Of a stretch of DNA of 64,000 nt, positions 16,470-26,124 are shown in pieces. Position 1 is the first letter of the stretch; every line of letters starts with the position of its first letter. The stretch spans positions 310,001 through 374,000 of the forward strand of contig CP186339.1 of NCBI GenBank assembly GCA_049347715.1, in the 5' to 3' direction. The translations under genes and the position numbers were made by a program. Source of the DNA: Thalassotalea_B piscium_A (lineage in GTDB: Bacteria; Pseudomonadota; Gammaproteobacteria; Enterobacterales; Alteromonadaceae). The notes under the pieces were generated by a model that did no database searches, was not told the DNA's origin, and worked only from the letters and a program-made list of their open reading frames with translations.

Positions 16470-17348
16470 TTAGTTCTCTAAAGCGTCTATTAAATCAGCG
16501 TAATGTTCACCCAGTCGTGTAACTGTGCCAGTGCCAGCGTCTGAATTAAAATTCACCATGTTAGGGGCAAAAGTAGTAATTACAGTAGAACCAAGTTTAA
16601 ATCGTCCCATTTCTTCTCCCTTCTGAAGGGTTATTGCCCCAGCACCTGATGCTGGATATTGCCAACGGAAGACATCTTTACCTGCTGGTGGCGTGATAGT
16701 GCCTGCCCAAGTTGTTTCGATACTTGCAACAATAGTCGCACCGACTAGTGTCATTGACATTGGTCCGTGCTCCGTATCAAAAATAGTTACCACACGTTCA
16801 TTGCGGGCAAACAAGTTAGGCACATTATTTGCGGTTAACGGGTTTACTGAAAATAAGTCGCCAGGAACATAAATCATTTCTCTTAATGTACCTGTCATTG
16901 GCATATGAATACGATGGTAATCTTTAGGTGCGAGATAGATGCATGAGAATTTACCATTTTGAAAAGGTTGTGCGGTTGTTTCATCTCCACCAAGTAATGT
17001 TACTAGGCTATAGTCGAACCCTTTCGCTTGAATAAGTTGACCATGATTAATATCACCTTGTTGACTAATGGCACCATCTACAGGATAACAAATTACTTTA
17101 GGATCTGGGTTGATCACTCGAGCGCCTTCTTCAAGCTCGCGAGTAAAAAAATCATTAAAGGTTTTAAAGTCACTCGCATTTTTGAATTTGGCTTCGTCCA
17201 TATTGATTCCATAGGACTTGATAAATGAGCTAATAGCTTTTGTGGTCAACCAACCAGCTTCTGCGGCCGCAAATTTACCTACCAATCGAGATAAGGCATG
17301 TTTAGGCATCATATATTGTAATGTGATTTTTAATTTATCTAACGACAC
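16470..17348 (-). CDS. psd: Phosphatidylserine decarboxylase proenzyme
   Basis: Makes phosphatidylethanolamine from phosphatidylserine at the inner membrane. The 292-residue proenzyme self-cleaves at the Gly-Ser bond of 'FKLGSTVI' near residue 254 to create the pyruvoyl prosthetic group. 'YPVDGAISQQG', 'APKDYHRIHMP' and 'NERVVTIF' are further family signatures, including the catalytic Asp and His of the self-processing triad. It lies 42 bp downstream of rsgA and immediately upstream of the GDPD gene, the rsgA-psd order common in gammaproteobacteria. Confidence 0.96.
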   Translation of the reverse strand: MSLDKLKITLQYMMPKHALSRLVGKFAAAEAGWLTTKAISSFIKSYGINMDEAKFKNASDFKTFNDFFTRELEEGARVINPDPKVICYPVDGAISQQGDINHGQLIQAKGFDYSLVTLLGGDETTAQPFQNGKFSCIYLAPKDYHRIHMPMTGTLREMIYVPGDLFSVNPLTANNVPNLFARNERVVTIFDTEHGPMSMTLVGATIVASIETTWAGTITPPAGKDVFRWQYPASGAGAITLQKGEEMGRFKLGSTVITTFAPNMVNFNSDAGTGTVTRLGEHYADLIDALEN

Positions 17349-17390
17349 AGACGTTTCCTTGCTATTTTAAATTTTTAATAGTTTTCATTG

Positions 17391-18425
17391 TTAGTTGAAT
17401 CTTGAGGTGAGGGTATTCTCATTTAAGCTAGCAAGAATACGTTGGAAGCTTGCTAAACGCTCAGGATGTATTTTTTTATTCTCTACGGCATTAATTAATG
17501 CACAGCCAGGATCTTTTTGATGTTTGCAATCTCTAAATTTACAAGTACCAATATAATCAGCAAAATCAATAAAGCCATGACACACTTGTTCAGGGGTTAA
17601 ATGCCACAAACCAAATTCGCGAATCCCAGGAGAATCGATTAAATCCCCGCCTTCTTTGAAATGATATAATCGAGCAACAGTTGTTGTATGCTGACCAAGA
17701 CCAGAATTTTGTGAAACATCTTTCGTTAAAATACCAAGTTCTGGCATTAAACTATTGGTTAATGTTGATTTACCTACGCCAGATTGGCCAACAAAAATAC
17801 TCGTTTCGTTATTAAGCTGTTGCTTTAATTGAACTAAGCCATCCTCGGTATGATTGCTGACATACAATACTTGATAGCCAATATCGCGGTAAATAGCGAG
17901 TTGGTGTTCAATTGTTTGCGTTAATTCAGGTGTTAATAAATCAATTTTGTTCAATACAATAATAGGCTTAATACCGGTTTCTTCGGCTGCAACTATGTAA
18001 CGATCAATAATATCACTGTTAAATGCCGGTAAAACGCTGGATACAATAATAATTTGACTAATATTCGCAGCGATAGGTTTTACACCGTCATAAACATCAG
18101 GGCGAGCTAATACAGATTCACGTTCATGTACGGCTTCAATAATTCCTGAGACACTGTGATCATTGGCCTTACTTTCGCGCCATAACACTTTATCACCACA
18201 AACGAGTGATTTTATACTTCGTCTTAAATTGCATCGGACACACTCACCTGCCGTGTTTTCAACGTCTGCATGTTGTCCAAAACGACTGATCACGGTGCCT
18301 GTTTGTAATTCACCTAGTTCGTCATCTTGCCATTGAGAGTCATCGATATTGCTAGCCAATTTTTTTGTTTGATTAGCTTTAATACGTCTGACTTGACCTT
18401 TAGTTAGTTTTTTAGCTTTTGCCAC
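17391..18425 (-). CDS. rsgA: Ribosome small-subunit biogenesis GTPase RsgA
   Basis: A circularly permuted GTPase that checks late 30S subunit maturation. The 344-residue product has an OB-fold region, then G4 'VLNKIDLL' before G1 'FVGQSGVGKSTLTNSL' and G3 'DLIDSPGIREFGL', the permuted order specific to RsgA, and a C-terminal zinc-binding stretch 'CKFRDCKHQKDPGCAL'. The basic N-terminus 'MAKAKKLTKGQVRRI' is typical. Divergent from orn across 183 bp; same orientation as psd. Confidence 0.96.
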   Translation of the reverse strand: MAKAKKLTKGQVRRIKANQTKKLASNIDDSQWQDDELGELQTGTVISRFGQHADVENTAGECVRCNLRRSIKSLVCGDKVLWRESKANDHSVSGIIEAVHERESVLARPDVYDGVKPIAANISQIIIVSSVLPAFNSDIIDRYIVAAEETGIKPIIVLNKIDLLTPELTQTIEHQLAIYRDIGYQVLYVSNHTEDGLVQLKQQLNNETSIFVGQSGVGKSTLTNSLMPELGILTKDVSQNSGLGQHTTTVARLYHFKEGGDLIDSPGIREFGLWHLTPEQVCHGFIDFADYIGTCKFRDCKHQKDPGCALINAVENKKIHPERLASFQRILASLNENTLTSRFN

Positions 18426-18608
18426 GTGTTTTTTTCATAATAGTTAAATAATATCGAATAGCGATACTGACAAAGTATTTTATAGAAAGTTAATAATCAC
18501 GTATTATACTGATAAAATGATGTTTCATCTAATACTTGTCTCTATATCTCATTTTTTGTCAATAAAGTCTGATATTTTAGAGCTAAGTACTATAAAAAAG
18601 GGAAGCTT

Positions 18609-19154
18609 ATGTCTTGCAGTGAGACAAACTTAATTTGGTTAGATCTAGAAATGACAGGTTTAGAACCTGAGCATGATGTTATTTTAGAAATTGCCAGTAT
18701 AGTGACAGATAGTCAGTTAAATATCCTTGCAGAAGGCCCTGTTTTTGCCATTCACCAGTCTGATTCTGTATTAAATAATATGAGTCAATGGTGTATTGAT
18801 GTTCATGGTAAGTCTGGATTAACACAGCGTTGCCGTGAAAGTGACGTTGATTTAGCTAGGGCTAGCGCGGAATCGCTTGCTTTTTTTGAAAAATATGTTC
18901 CTAAAGGGTGTTCTCCTATGTGTGGCAATAGCATAGGTCAAGATCGTCGATTTATTAATAAATATATGGCTGAATTTGAAGATTACTTTCATTACAGAAA
19001 TTTAGATGTCAGTACCGTTAAAGAACTTGCCCGTCGTTGGAAGCCTGAAGTATTAGATAAAGTGGTTAAAAAAGGTGTGCATTTGGCATTAGATGATATT
19101 CGTGAATCTATTGCGGAATTAAAAGTGTATCAAGAACATTTCTTTAATATTTAA
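18609..19154 (+). CDS. orn: Oligoribonuclease
   Basis: A 3'-5' exoribonuclease of the DEDDh class that degrades 2-5 nucleotide RNAs and completes RNA and pGpG turnover. The 181-residue product has exo I 'LIWLDLEMTGLEPEHD', exo II 'CGNSIGQDRRFI' and exo III 'GVHLALDDIRES', with all acidic ligands and the His in place. RBS is GGGAAG 5 bases ahead of ATG. Divergent from rsgA and followed by a clear intrinsic terminator. Confidence 0.96.
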   Translation: MSCSETNLIWLDLEMTGLEPEHDVILEIASIVTDSQLNILAEGPVFAIHQSDSVLNNMSQWCIDVHGKSGLTQRCRESDVDLARASAESLAFFEKYVPKGCSPMCGNSIGQDRRFINKYMAEFEDYFHYRNLDVSTVKELARRWKPEVLDKVVKKGVHLALDDIRESIAELKVYQEHFFNI

Positions 19155-19182
19155 TGACTGAGGGTTTTTACTCTCTCTAGAT

Positions 19183-19212
19183 AAACGCCAGCTAAAGTCG
19201 CTGGCGTTTTTT
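19183..19212 (+). terminator. Intrinsic terminator after orn
   Basis: A perfect 10-bp stem AAACGCCAGC (19183-19192) with GCTGGCGTTT (19200-19209), 7-base loop, followed by more T residues. It lies between two convergent genes; on the minus strand the A-rich start of the stem gives only a short U tract. Confidence 0.88.
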
Positions 19213-19288
19213 ATTATTTATACCTGTTTATTCTGTATGAGCTAAGATACATAAACGGCTGTATAGCCTTTTTAGATTAATGTGAATT

Positions 19289-20383
19289 TTACTTTTTAGC
19301 TTTAGGTTCGTAATGACTAAGGAATGCCACTAATACTTCAACATTTGCTGTTAATTGTTGCGAAATTCTGCCAGAAAATAATTGTTCCATTACCGTTAAT
19401 TGATCCGCTTTAGTATGCCAAATATGACCCCATTGTTTTTCTTTTTTACGCTGACAAGCCGAGTGTGTTTTTTGATCAAAACAGTCCCATAACGCTTTAT
19501 TTTCGCTTTGAGAATAACCGTCATAGCCATCTTTACCATTTAGGGTGAAATTTGTTGATTCTATATAAGCAATTGGTACGCCAGCACAAGCAAAAGCTGC
19601 ATGATCTGACCATTGTCCGGTTTCACCTTCAGGGTAGCCTTCATAGGCAGGGTGAATAATGTATTGTAGTGCTGGTGTTAGGCGTTTTTTAGCAATAGTA
19701 AATAAGGCATCTCTTACATGAGTGTCGCTATTATATTTATCAGCGACATCACGACATCGATAAGGGGTTGAATGGGCGCTATGCACATACAGGAAGTCGC
19801 CACCAGCAACTGTATCTAAGTTGATCATTGCAGCAATATTATCGGTAGCACCTTTTTCTTTAAGCAGAGTTTTTACATAATATTTGGAGCCTAATGTACC
19901 TATTTCTTCGGCACCAAAAGCGATAAAACGGACGTTGTAAGGTAAGTTTTTAATAGTCGCCATTTTTTTCGCAACGGTAAGCATAGTGGCGAGTCCAGTG
20001 GCATTATCAATTGCTCCTTGTGAGCCAAATTTTTCGCCAGTAGAATCTAAATGAGCAGCAAGTATTAATGTTGTTTCTTTATCTTTATTAAGATCGGCAA
20101 TGACATTAGCCGAGCTTAATTTTTTCTTACCAAACGGGAAAGGTTGTACACGCACGCTTAAGCCCATTGACTGAAAGTTTTTTTCTAGGTATTTAATCGT
20201 TTCTTGTTCTTTGGCTGTTCCAGCTGGTCTAGCGCCTATCCCTGTTTTAGGATCGGCAATCGCTTGTAAATAATGGTTAACAAGTTGACTAATTTCTGGG
20301 GTAGTAAAAGGGGCACTTTGAACCGATACTGAAGAAGAAACGTATAAAAGAGTACTTAATAAAACAGATAATAGTTTGAACAT
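19289..20383 (-). CDS. Secreted M28 family zinc aminopeptidase
   Basis: A 364-residue exported dizinc peptidase. The signal peptide ends near residue 23 ('SVQSA'). The metal ligands of the M28 fold are all visible in order: His-Asp in 'LAAHLDSTG', Asp in 'GAIDNATGLATML', Glu-Glu in 'FGAEEIGTLG', Asp in 'MINLDTVAGGD' and His in 'QWSDHAAFACAGVP'. Likely releases N-terminal amino acids from peptides in the periplasm or outside the cell. Single gene with its own upstream region, divergent from the glutathione peroxidase gene. Confidence 0.9.
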   Translation of the reverse strand: MFKLLSVLLSTLLYVSSSVSVQSAPFTTPEISQLVNHYLQAIADPKTGIGARPAGTAKEQETIKYLEKNFQSMGLSVRVQPFPFGKKKLSSANVIADLNKDKETTLILAAHLDSTGEKFGSQGAIDNATGLATMLTVAKKMATIKNLPYNVRFIAFGAEEIGTLGSKYYVKTLLKEKGATDNIAAMINLDTVAGGDFLYVHSAHSTPYRCRDVADKYNSDTHVRDALFTIAKKRLTPALQYIIHPAYEGYPEGETGQWSDHAAFACAGVPIAYIESTNFTLNGKDGYDGYSQSENKALWDCFDQKTHSACQRKKEKQWGHIWHTKADQLTVMEQLFSGRISQQLTANVEVLVAFLSHYEPKAKK

Positions 20384-20500
20384 AAAGTTATCATTTAGTT
20401 AAATTGACGACGAATTGACAGTAATGTATATCATATCGGGGTATTATTCGATAAAAAGTAGTGATTATATAAAATACTCGTCTCAATATTTAGGATTCGC

Positions 20501-21058
20501 ATGAAAAAATTAATAAGTATATTTACTTTGTTACTGGTGTCGATACTTCCTGTGTATGCGGCTGATTGTCCAGACTATTTAAACGTAACCTTGAAAAAGT
20601 TACATTCTTCAGAGCAAATTAATTTATGTGATCTGGCTGAGAATAACCCGGTATTGATAGTGAATACTGCGAGTAATTGTGGGTATACACCTCACTTTAA
20701 AAGTTTAGAAGCAATCCATGAAAAATATCAAAAACAGGGTCTAGTGGTAATTGGTTTCCCTTCCAATGACTTTTTCCAAGAGGAAAGCGCTGAAAAGAAT
20801 ACTGCTAAGGTCTGCTTTGTAAATTACGGTGTTACTTTTACCATGTTAGCGCCAACGAGTGTTAGAGGCAGTGAAGTTAATAGCGTATTTAAGTTTTTAG
20901 GGAATAACTCATCATCGCCTAAGTGGAATTTTTACAAATATCTCATTGATGGTAAGGGTGATAAGGTAAGCGCTTATAGTCCAGCAACAAGTCCTGATGA
21001 TCCTCAGTTTATCGAGGCACTAGAAACCTTAATTAATAACCATAAAAGTAGTATTTAA
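20501..21058 (+). CDS. Exported glutathione peroxidase-like protein (Cys type)
   Basis: A 185-residue thiol peroxidase of the glutathione peroxidase family with a signal peptide (about residues 1-20, 'LPVYA'). The catalytic residue is Cys60 in 'NTASNCGYTPHFKSLE', where selenoenzymes have Sec; the Trp/Asn partner motif appears as 'PKWNFYKYLID'. The segment 'VIGFPSNDFFQEE' aligns with the family GFPCNQF region. Export suggests peroxide detoxification in the periplasm, where thioredoxin- or glutathione-like reductant supply is unclear. The MltA-like gene follows closely and may be cotranscribed. Confidence 0.87.
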   Translation: MKKLISIFTLLLVSILPVYAADCPDYLNVTLKKLHSSEQINLCDLAENNPVLIVNTASNCGYTPHFKSLEAIHEKYQKQGLVVIGFPSNDFFQEESAEKNTAKVCFVNYGVTFTMLAPTSVRGSEVNSVFKFLGNNSSSPKWNFYKYLIDGKGDKVSAYSPATSPDDPQFIEALETLINNHKSSI

Positions 21059-21120
21059 TTGTGTTTAAACTCAGCCATAAAAATTTCGATTTAACGACTC
21101 GCACCTTACAATCTAAGTTA

Positions 21121-22227
21121 ATGCATAACACTATGCGTTGGTTTATCTTTGGGTTGGTTTTTTGTTTATGTAGTATTGTCGGCTCTGTTTCTGCTGAATT
21201 TGTATTAGTGAAACAACCCAAGATAAGCAGCAATATGCATATTGATGCCAAAGCCTTGTGCCGAGTAGCTAACAACACGCAAGGCTACTTATCTGAACAT
21301 CCGGATGATAAGTTTGCAGTTCATGCCGGTAATAATATTATTACAAAGTTAAGCTTAGCGCGTGTTGAAGAAACATTAGCTTTTATTTGTAGTTCAGTGA
21401 GCCAACAACAACTTAATCAGCGTACATTTTTACTTGATAATTTTGACTTTTATCGCTGGTATCCTGATAAAAAACAAGCAACCAAATTAGCCAAACAAAG
21501 TAATAATGAGGTGAAATCTCGATTGTTAAATAATATTCCTGACAATCAAATATTTCTGACTAAGTATTACACTAAATTATTAAAGGCGAGTAACCAACCC
21601 ACTGACAAATATAATCAGGCGCTTTATGCTTTACCTGAGGATGAGCAAGGGTTAACGCTGGCAGAAGCTGAATTAAAACGTAATGAATTAACACGGTTTA
21701 AATTCACTCGTCAAGAGATCATTGAAGGGGCATTACTTGAAAAACATCTTGCTCAACCACTTATTTGGCTAACTGAAGAAGCTTTGCATGATGTGCTTTT
21801 ACAAGGCACAGGTGTTGTGAATGTGGACGGTAAAATACGTTACTTTAACGTACATAGAAACAATGGTATTGCCTATGACTACACACTAGGCAAAAGGGAA
21901 CAAGCCAGATATTGGTATTTTGCCGAAGTACCAAGTGTACTGGGTTATGGCAAAACACTGGCAAGTAAAATTGCCATAGAACCAGAAGTAGCGTTTGCCG
22001 GAAATGTTAAAACATTAGGCTTAGGGAAGTTATTTTTAGTTAATTATTTAACGAATGGTGAAGTTCAAGGTCAGCTTGGTGTATTAGCAGATCAAGGTGG
22101 GGCATTTGATAATAATTTATTTCAACTTGATTGGTTAAAAGGTAGTTACTATGGTTGGGATGATTATTATCAAGCCAATAAACACCTGCCTGATTACGCA
22201 AGTGCATGGTTGTTATTAAAAAAATAG
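21121..22227 (+). CDS. MltA-like lytic transglycosylase family protein
   Basis: An exported protein of 368 residues from ATG 21121 (ATG 21133 is equally possible). Both give a signal peptide ending 'VGSVSA'; the frame extends upstream to a GTG at 21061 without a plausible leader. It resembles MltA: 'FLTKYYTKLL', 'TRQEIIEGALLE', 'VLLQGTGVVNVDGKIRYF' and 'NNGIAYDY' match the MltA domain in order, and 'LGVLADQGGAFDNNLFQLD' matches the 3D domain around the catalytic Asp (VALDVGGA in E. coli). No lipobox Cys is evident at the cleavage site, unlike the lipoprotein MltA. Peptidoglycan cleavage is likely but the divergence leaves some doubt. Confidence 0.72.
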   Translation: MHNTMRWFIFGLVFCLCSIVGSVSAEFVLVKQPKISSNMHIDAKALCRVANNTQGYLSEHPDDKFAVHAGNNIITKLSLARVEETLAFICSSVSQQQLNQRTFLLDNFDFYRWYPDKKQATKLAKQSNNEVKSRLLNNIPDNQIFLTKYYTKLLKASNQPTDKYNQALYALPEDEQGLTLAEAELKRNELTRFKFTRQEIIEGALLEKHLAQPLIWLTEEALHDVLLQGTGVVNVDGKIRYFNVHRNNGIAYDYTLGKREQARYWYFAEVPSVLGYGKTLASKIAIEPEVAFAGNVKTLGLGKLFLVNYLTNGEVQGQLGVLADQGGAFDNNLFQLDWLKGSYYGWDDYYQANKHLPDYASAWLLLKK

Positions 22228-22256
22228 TTGATGAGTCGTTTGCTATTTTAAGGTGC

Positions 22257-22284
22257 CCATCCATTCATGTATAAGAATGGATGG
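22257..22284. terminator. Hairpin between convergent MltA-like and PglF-like genes
   Basis: A perfect 10-bp inverted repeat, CCATCCATTC (22257-22266) and GAATGGATGG (22275-22284), with an 8-base loop. The T-tract is weak on both strands (TTATTG on plus), so termination may be partial or the structure may stabilise 3' ends. Confidence 0.55.
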
Positions 22285-22291
22285 TTATTGA

Positions 22292-24226
22292 TTAAGTTAC
22301 TGAAAGTAGTTCAAGCGTATTATCTAATATCGGCGCTTTTACTGCTTGATGAGTCTCTACTGATGGCTTTGGCTTGGACTCAGGTTGATATTCTAAAGGT
22401 GCCTCTAACAGAATTTGCTTAAGTAGATCGACATCTTCAGCTCGCATAGCATCATTTAATTTATTGAGAATAACTTGTACATCAGGCCAAGAGATTGATC
22501 TTTCATTAGCTGTAAGAATACGCTTATGAACGGTGGATTGGGCATTGTCGTCAATCAGTAGTTCTTCATAGAGCTTTTCACCAGGGCGCAAACCGCTATA
22601 GTTAATCTCAATATCCCCATCAGGGTTAGTTTCATTTTTAACTGTAAGCCCCATTAAATGCGTCATTTTTTTAGCTAAATCAACTATCTTAACCGGTTTG
22701 CCCATATCGAGGACAAAAACATCTCCCCCTTTCCCCATAGCACCAGCTTGAATGACTAGCTGAGCCGCTTCAGGGATGGTCATAAAATAACGAATAATAT
22801 CGGGGTGGGTAACTGTGATAGGTCCCCCTTTTTTGATCTGCCTTTTAAATAAAGGTACAACTGAACCTGATGAGCCTAGTACATTACCAAAGCGAACCAT
22901 GACAAATCGAGTATTATGATCTCTTGGCGCTAGGGATTGTAAAACTAACTCAGCCATTCGTTTTGTCGCCCCCATGACATTGGTTGGCCGTACTGCTTTA
23001 TCGGTCGAAATAAGTACAAAGGTTTCTACTTCACAATAAATCGCCGCTTGGGCTATTTCATATGTGCCCATAATATTGTTAGAGATACCGGCAATGACAT
23101 TACCCTCAACTAAAGGAACGTGTTTATAGGCAGCGGCATGATAAATAGTTTGAACACTGTGAGTATGGAAAATTGAACTCATTAACATGCCATTTTGAAC
23201 ATTACCAATGAGAGGGATTAAGGGGATATTGACGTTCAGTTCATTAATATAGACAGTTAATTCTTGGTTTATTTCATATAGAAAAGCTTCACTAACATCA
23301 AGCAGTACTAATTTCGACGGACCTTGTTTGATGATTTGCCGACAAAGTTCTTTGCCAATAGAACCACCAGCACCAGACACCATAACAATTTTGTCTTTTA
23401 TGTTGGCATGCATAAGTTCAGGAACAGGAGTTACTGGCTCGCGTCCAAGTAACTCATCAACTGAAACTTCACGGAGTTGATCAATTTTTTGTTTTCCTGA
23501 AACAATGTCTGCCATGCTAGGTATTGATAATAATTCAATGGCATGAGGTTCAAAGGTGGCAATAATTTCTTTCATGCGTACCGGACCGACATGGGATAGC
23601 GCTATTAATACCTTAAATTCACCATAGCGTTGGACTAATTTTTCAATATCGGTGGTTGAATAAACTTTGATGCCATGTAATTCCCTGCCATGATAACGGC
23701 TTTTTTCATCAATAAAAGCGACAGGTTGATAGATACTGCCAGAAGAAAGAGAGTTTGCAAGTTGTTGCCCTGTTTTACCTGCACCATAGATAACCACTGC
23801 CGTACGCTTATCAAACCATTGGTTACTCAGCATTAAACCTAAGGCTGCACGTGCGCCAGTAATTAATAGACTACTGATGACGAAAAAAACAATAGGAACA
23901 GAGCGGGGAACAAAAGCACCATATAATATTTCACTTAAGTAAAATGTTACGGTTGCTATCCCTAGCAAAAATAATGTTTTTAGTGTTGATTCTGCATTGA
24001 AATAACGAATAACACTACGATAAGTACCAAAGAAATAGAACAATAAAATGGTACTTAAGGTAACGGTTAGCAATACTTCCCATTCCGCTTGATGAAACTC
24101 AAAATTTGAAACACCTAAGCGGATAAAGTAAGCAAGAAAGAAAGCTACCCCAAGTGAACATAAGTCATAAGTAAGAGCCACGAACAGTTTCAATGAACGT
24201 GGGATCAAATCGATTTTGCTGATCAT
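22292..24226 (-). CDS. Membrane UDP-N-acetylglucosamine 4,6-dehydratase (PglF/WbpM/FlaA1 type)
   Basis: A 644-residue sugar nucleotide dehydratase: four N-terminal membrane helices (about 12-120), a CoA-binding-like Rossmann region ('VVIYGAGKTGQQLA'), and a C-terminal SDR domain with 'VMVSGAGGSIGKELCRQI', 'HAAAYKHVPLVE' and the active-site stretch 'STDKAVRPTNVMGATKRMAE', where MxxxK replaces the normal YxxxK as in WbpM and PglF. It would produce the 4-keto-6-deoxy sugar used by the neighbouring aminotransferase. Last gene of the glycan cluster. Confidence 0.9.
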   Translation of the reverse strand: MISKIDLIPRSLKLFVALTYDLCSLGVAFFLAYFIRLGVSNFEFHQAEWEVLLTVTLSTILLFYFFGTYRSVIRYFNAESTLKTLFLLGIATVTFYLSEILYGAFVPRSVPIVFFVISSLLITGARAALGLMLSNQWFDKRTAVVIYGAGKTGQQLANSLSSGSIYQPVAFIDEKSRYHGRELHGIKVYSTTDIEKLVQRYGEFKVLIALSHVGPVRMKEIIATFEPHAIELLSIPSMADIVSGKQKIDQLREVSVDELLGREPVTPVPELMHANIKDKIVMVSGAGGSIGKELCRQIIKQGPSKLVLLDVSEAFLYEINQELTVYINELNVNIPLIPLIGNVQNGMLMSSIFHTHSVQTIYHAAAYKHVPLVEGNVIAGISNNIMGTYEIAQAAIYCEVETFVLISTDKAVRPTNVMGATKRMAELVLQSLAPRDHNTRFVMVRFGNVLGSSGSVVPLFKRQIKKGGPITVTHPDIIRYFMTIPEAAQLVIQAGAMGKGGDVFVLDMGKPVKIVDLAKKMTHLMGLTVKNETNPDGDIEINYSGLRPGEKLYEELLIDDNAQSTVHKRILTANERSISWPDVQVILNKLNDAMRAEDVDLLKQILLEAPLEYQPESKPKPSVETHQAVKAPILDNTLELLSVT

Positions 24227-24303
24227 ACTGTGTGCCTTTTAGAGGTTCTAATTATTATTGGTATTAATATTTTGTTACATTTATCGTTATATACTATCAG
24301 TTT

Positions 24304-25485
24304 TTATGCGGTTGTCTGTATTTGTTTGAACAATTGACCAATTTTATTGCAAACATTATCCATCTCAGTTTGTTCTAGACTCGGATGAACTAAAAACATC
24401 AAACTTGTTTCGCCTAATGTTTTGGCATTTTTTAAGGATTTTTCAGGTTTAAATTCTTGGTTATCAAACGCTTTTTCTAAATAGACTTCAGAGCAACTGC
24501 CTGAAAAGCACGGGACACCTTGTTCATTGAGGGTATTTATTATTTTGTCACGAGTCCAAGCTTTAGGGAGCTTTTCAGGTTCAACAAACACATAGCATTT
24601 GTAAAATGCGTGTTCAATATACTCAGGCACCATGGGTACATGGATAAAGTTAACGTCATTACAGCTGTCAAATATCTGCTGAGCGTAACTGTTTCGTGTT
24701 TTAAACCATAGCGGCATTCGTGTCAGCTGAATGCGGCCAATAGCAGATTGCATTTCGGTTAAACGCCAGTTAGTACCAAAAGATTCATGTAACCAACGGT
24801 ATCCAGGAGGGTGATCTTTTTCATAAACGGCCGCATAAGATTTACCATGATCTTTAAAGGCCCAAGCTTTACGCCAAAGTGCTTCATCATTAGTGGTTAG
24901 CATGCCACCTTCGCCGCCAGTGGTCATAATTTTATCTTGGCAAAAAGACCAAGCAGCAACGTGCCCAATACTTCCTACTGAACGGCCTTTATATTTGGCT
25001 CCATGTGCTTGCGCACAGTCTTCTACTACATAGAGGTTGTGAGATTGAGCTAATGCCATAATCTCGTCCATTTCACATGGCCAACCTGCTAAATGAACAC
25101 AAATAATGGCTTTTGTTTTATCGGTAATGACAGATTTAATTGTTGCGGCACTAATATTCTGGCTGTCTAATTCTACATCTGCAAAGACAGGTATGGCACC
25201 TGCATTGATAATGGTACTGATACTGGCAATAAAGGTGCGTGAGGTTACTATGACTTCATCACCTTTACCTATGCCTAAACCATAAAGTGCTAAATCGAGT
25301 GCTAGGGTGCCGTTGGCTACTGCAATGGCATATTTACAGTCAGTAAATTTGGCAAACTCTTGTTCAAATTGGCGTCCTTCTTGTCCCGTCCAGTAATTAA
25401 CTTTATTTGAACGTAATACGGCACTGACAGCGTCTATTTCTTGTTCTGAGAAACAAGGCCATGGAGATAATTGAGTATTTAGCAC
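24304..25485 (-). CDS. DegT/DnrJ family sugar aminotransferase (PglE-like)
   Basis: A PLP-dependent aminotransferase of 393 residues acting on a 4-keto nucleotide sugar. 'AVANGTLALDLALYGLGIGKGDEVIV' type sequence lies near residue 55 (split by fold, not quoted in full), 'VVEDCAQAHGAKYKG' holds the PLP-contacting Asp, and the Schiff-base Lys is in 'SFCQDKIMTTGGEGG'. The start codon appears to be GTG with AGGA upstream. Between the dehydratase and the acetyltransferase, which is the order expected for bacillosamine synthesis; the exact sugar is inferred from neighbours. Confidence 0.85.
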   Translation of the reverse strand: MLNTQLSPWPCFSEQEIDAVSAVLRSNKVNYWTGQEGRQFEQEFAKFTDCKYAIAVANGTLALDLALYGLGIGKGDEVIVTSRTFIASISTIINAGAIPVFADVELDSQNISAATIKSVITDKTKAIICVHLAGWPCEMDEIMALAQSHNLYVVEDCAQAHGAKYKGRSVGSIGHVAAWSFCQDKIMTTGGEGGMLTTNDEALWRKAWAFKDHGKSYAAVYEKDHPPGYRWLHESFGTNWRLTEMQSAIGRIQLTRMPLWFKTRNSYAQQIFDSCNDVNFIHVPMVPEYIEHAFYKCYVFVEPEKLPKAWTRDKIINTLNEQGVPCFSGSCSEVYLEKAFDNQEFKPEKSLKNAKTLGETSLMFLVHPSLEQTEMDNVCNKIGQLFKQIQTTA

Positions 25486-25497
25486 ATTGTGTTCCTA

Positions 25498-26124
25498 TTA
25501 AATGGGTCTGATACGTTTAGCTGGAATGCCAACATAAAGTGAATTTTTTTCGGTATTACTTATGACAACCGCTCCTGCACCGAGTTGTGTATTGTCTGCG
25601 AGGGTTAAACATTCAATTACCGTTGAGTTGATGCCAAGCCAAGATAATTCTCCAACGGTAATGCCACCTGCGAGTGTTGCATTAGGGGAAATATGAACAA
25701 AATCATTAATCATGCAATCATGATCAATGGTTGAGCCAGTATTGATAATGCATCCATCATTAATTTGGGCACCAATATTAATAGTGGCATTGGCGCAAAT
25801 AACAACACCAGAGCCTATTTGGGCATGTTCACTAACAAAGGCTTGAGGATGTACAACTGAAACAATATTAGCTTGGGCTATTTTTAATCGCGTTTGAATG
25901 TTTTGGCGTAATTGATTATTACCAAAGGCAACAATAAAAAATGCCTTATCGAGATATTGGCTAAAATCGTTTATGGTACCAATAATTGGCCAGATAGCGT
26001 TGCTTTTCCTTTGTGGGTAGCAATCATCTAAAAAGACAATCTCTTGATATTCTCCAGTAGCTAATGCGCAGTCGGCAACAACACGACCATGACCGCCTGC
26101 ACCAATAATAATGAGTTTACTCAT
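25498..26124 (-). CDS. PglD/NeuD-type sugar O/N-acetyltransferase
   Basis: A 208-residue acetyltransferase with an N-terminal nucleotide-sugar-binding Rossmann motif 'IIIGAGGHGRVVADCA' and a C-terminal left-handed beta helix built of hexapeptide repeats (about 95-205). The catalytic His is in 'GSTIDHDCMINDF'. This fold is that of PglD, which N-acetylates UDP-4-amino sugars, completing UDP-N,N'-diacetylbacillosamine. Overlaps pglC-like gene by 8 bp upstream and is 12 bp from the aminotransferase. O-acetylation (NeuD-like) is an alternative. Confidence 0.82.
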   Translation of the reverse strand: MSKLIIIGAGGHGRVVADCALATGEYQEIVFLDDCYPQRKSNAIWPIIGTINDFSQYLDKAFFIVAFGNNQLRQNIQTRLKIAQANIVSVVHPQAFVSEHAQIGSGVVICANATINIGAQINDGCIINTGSTIDHDCMINDFVHISPNATLAGGITVGELSWLGINSTVIECLTLADNTQLGAGAVVISNTEKNSLYVGIPAKRIRPI

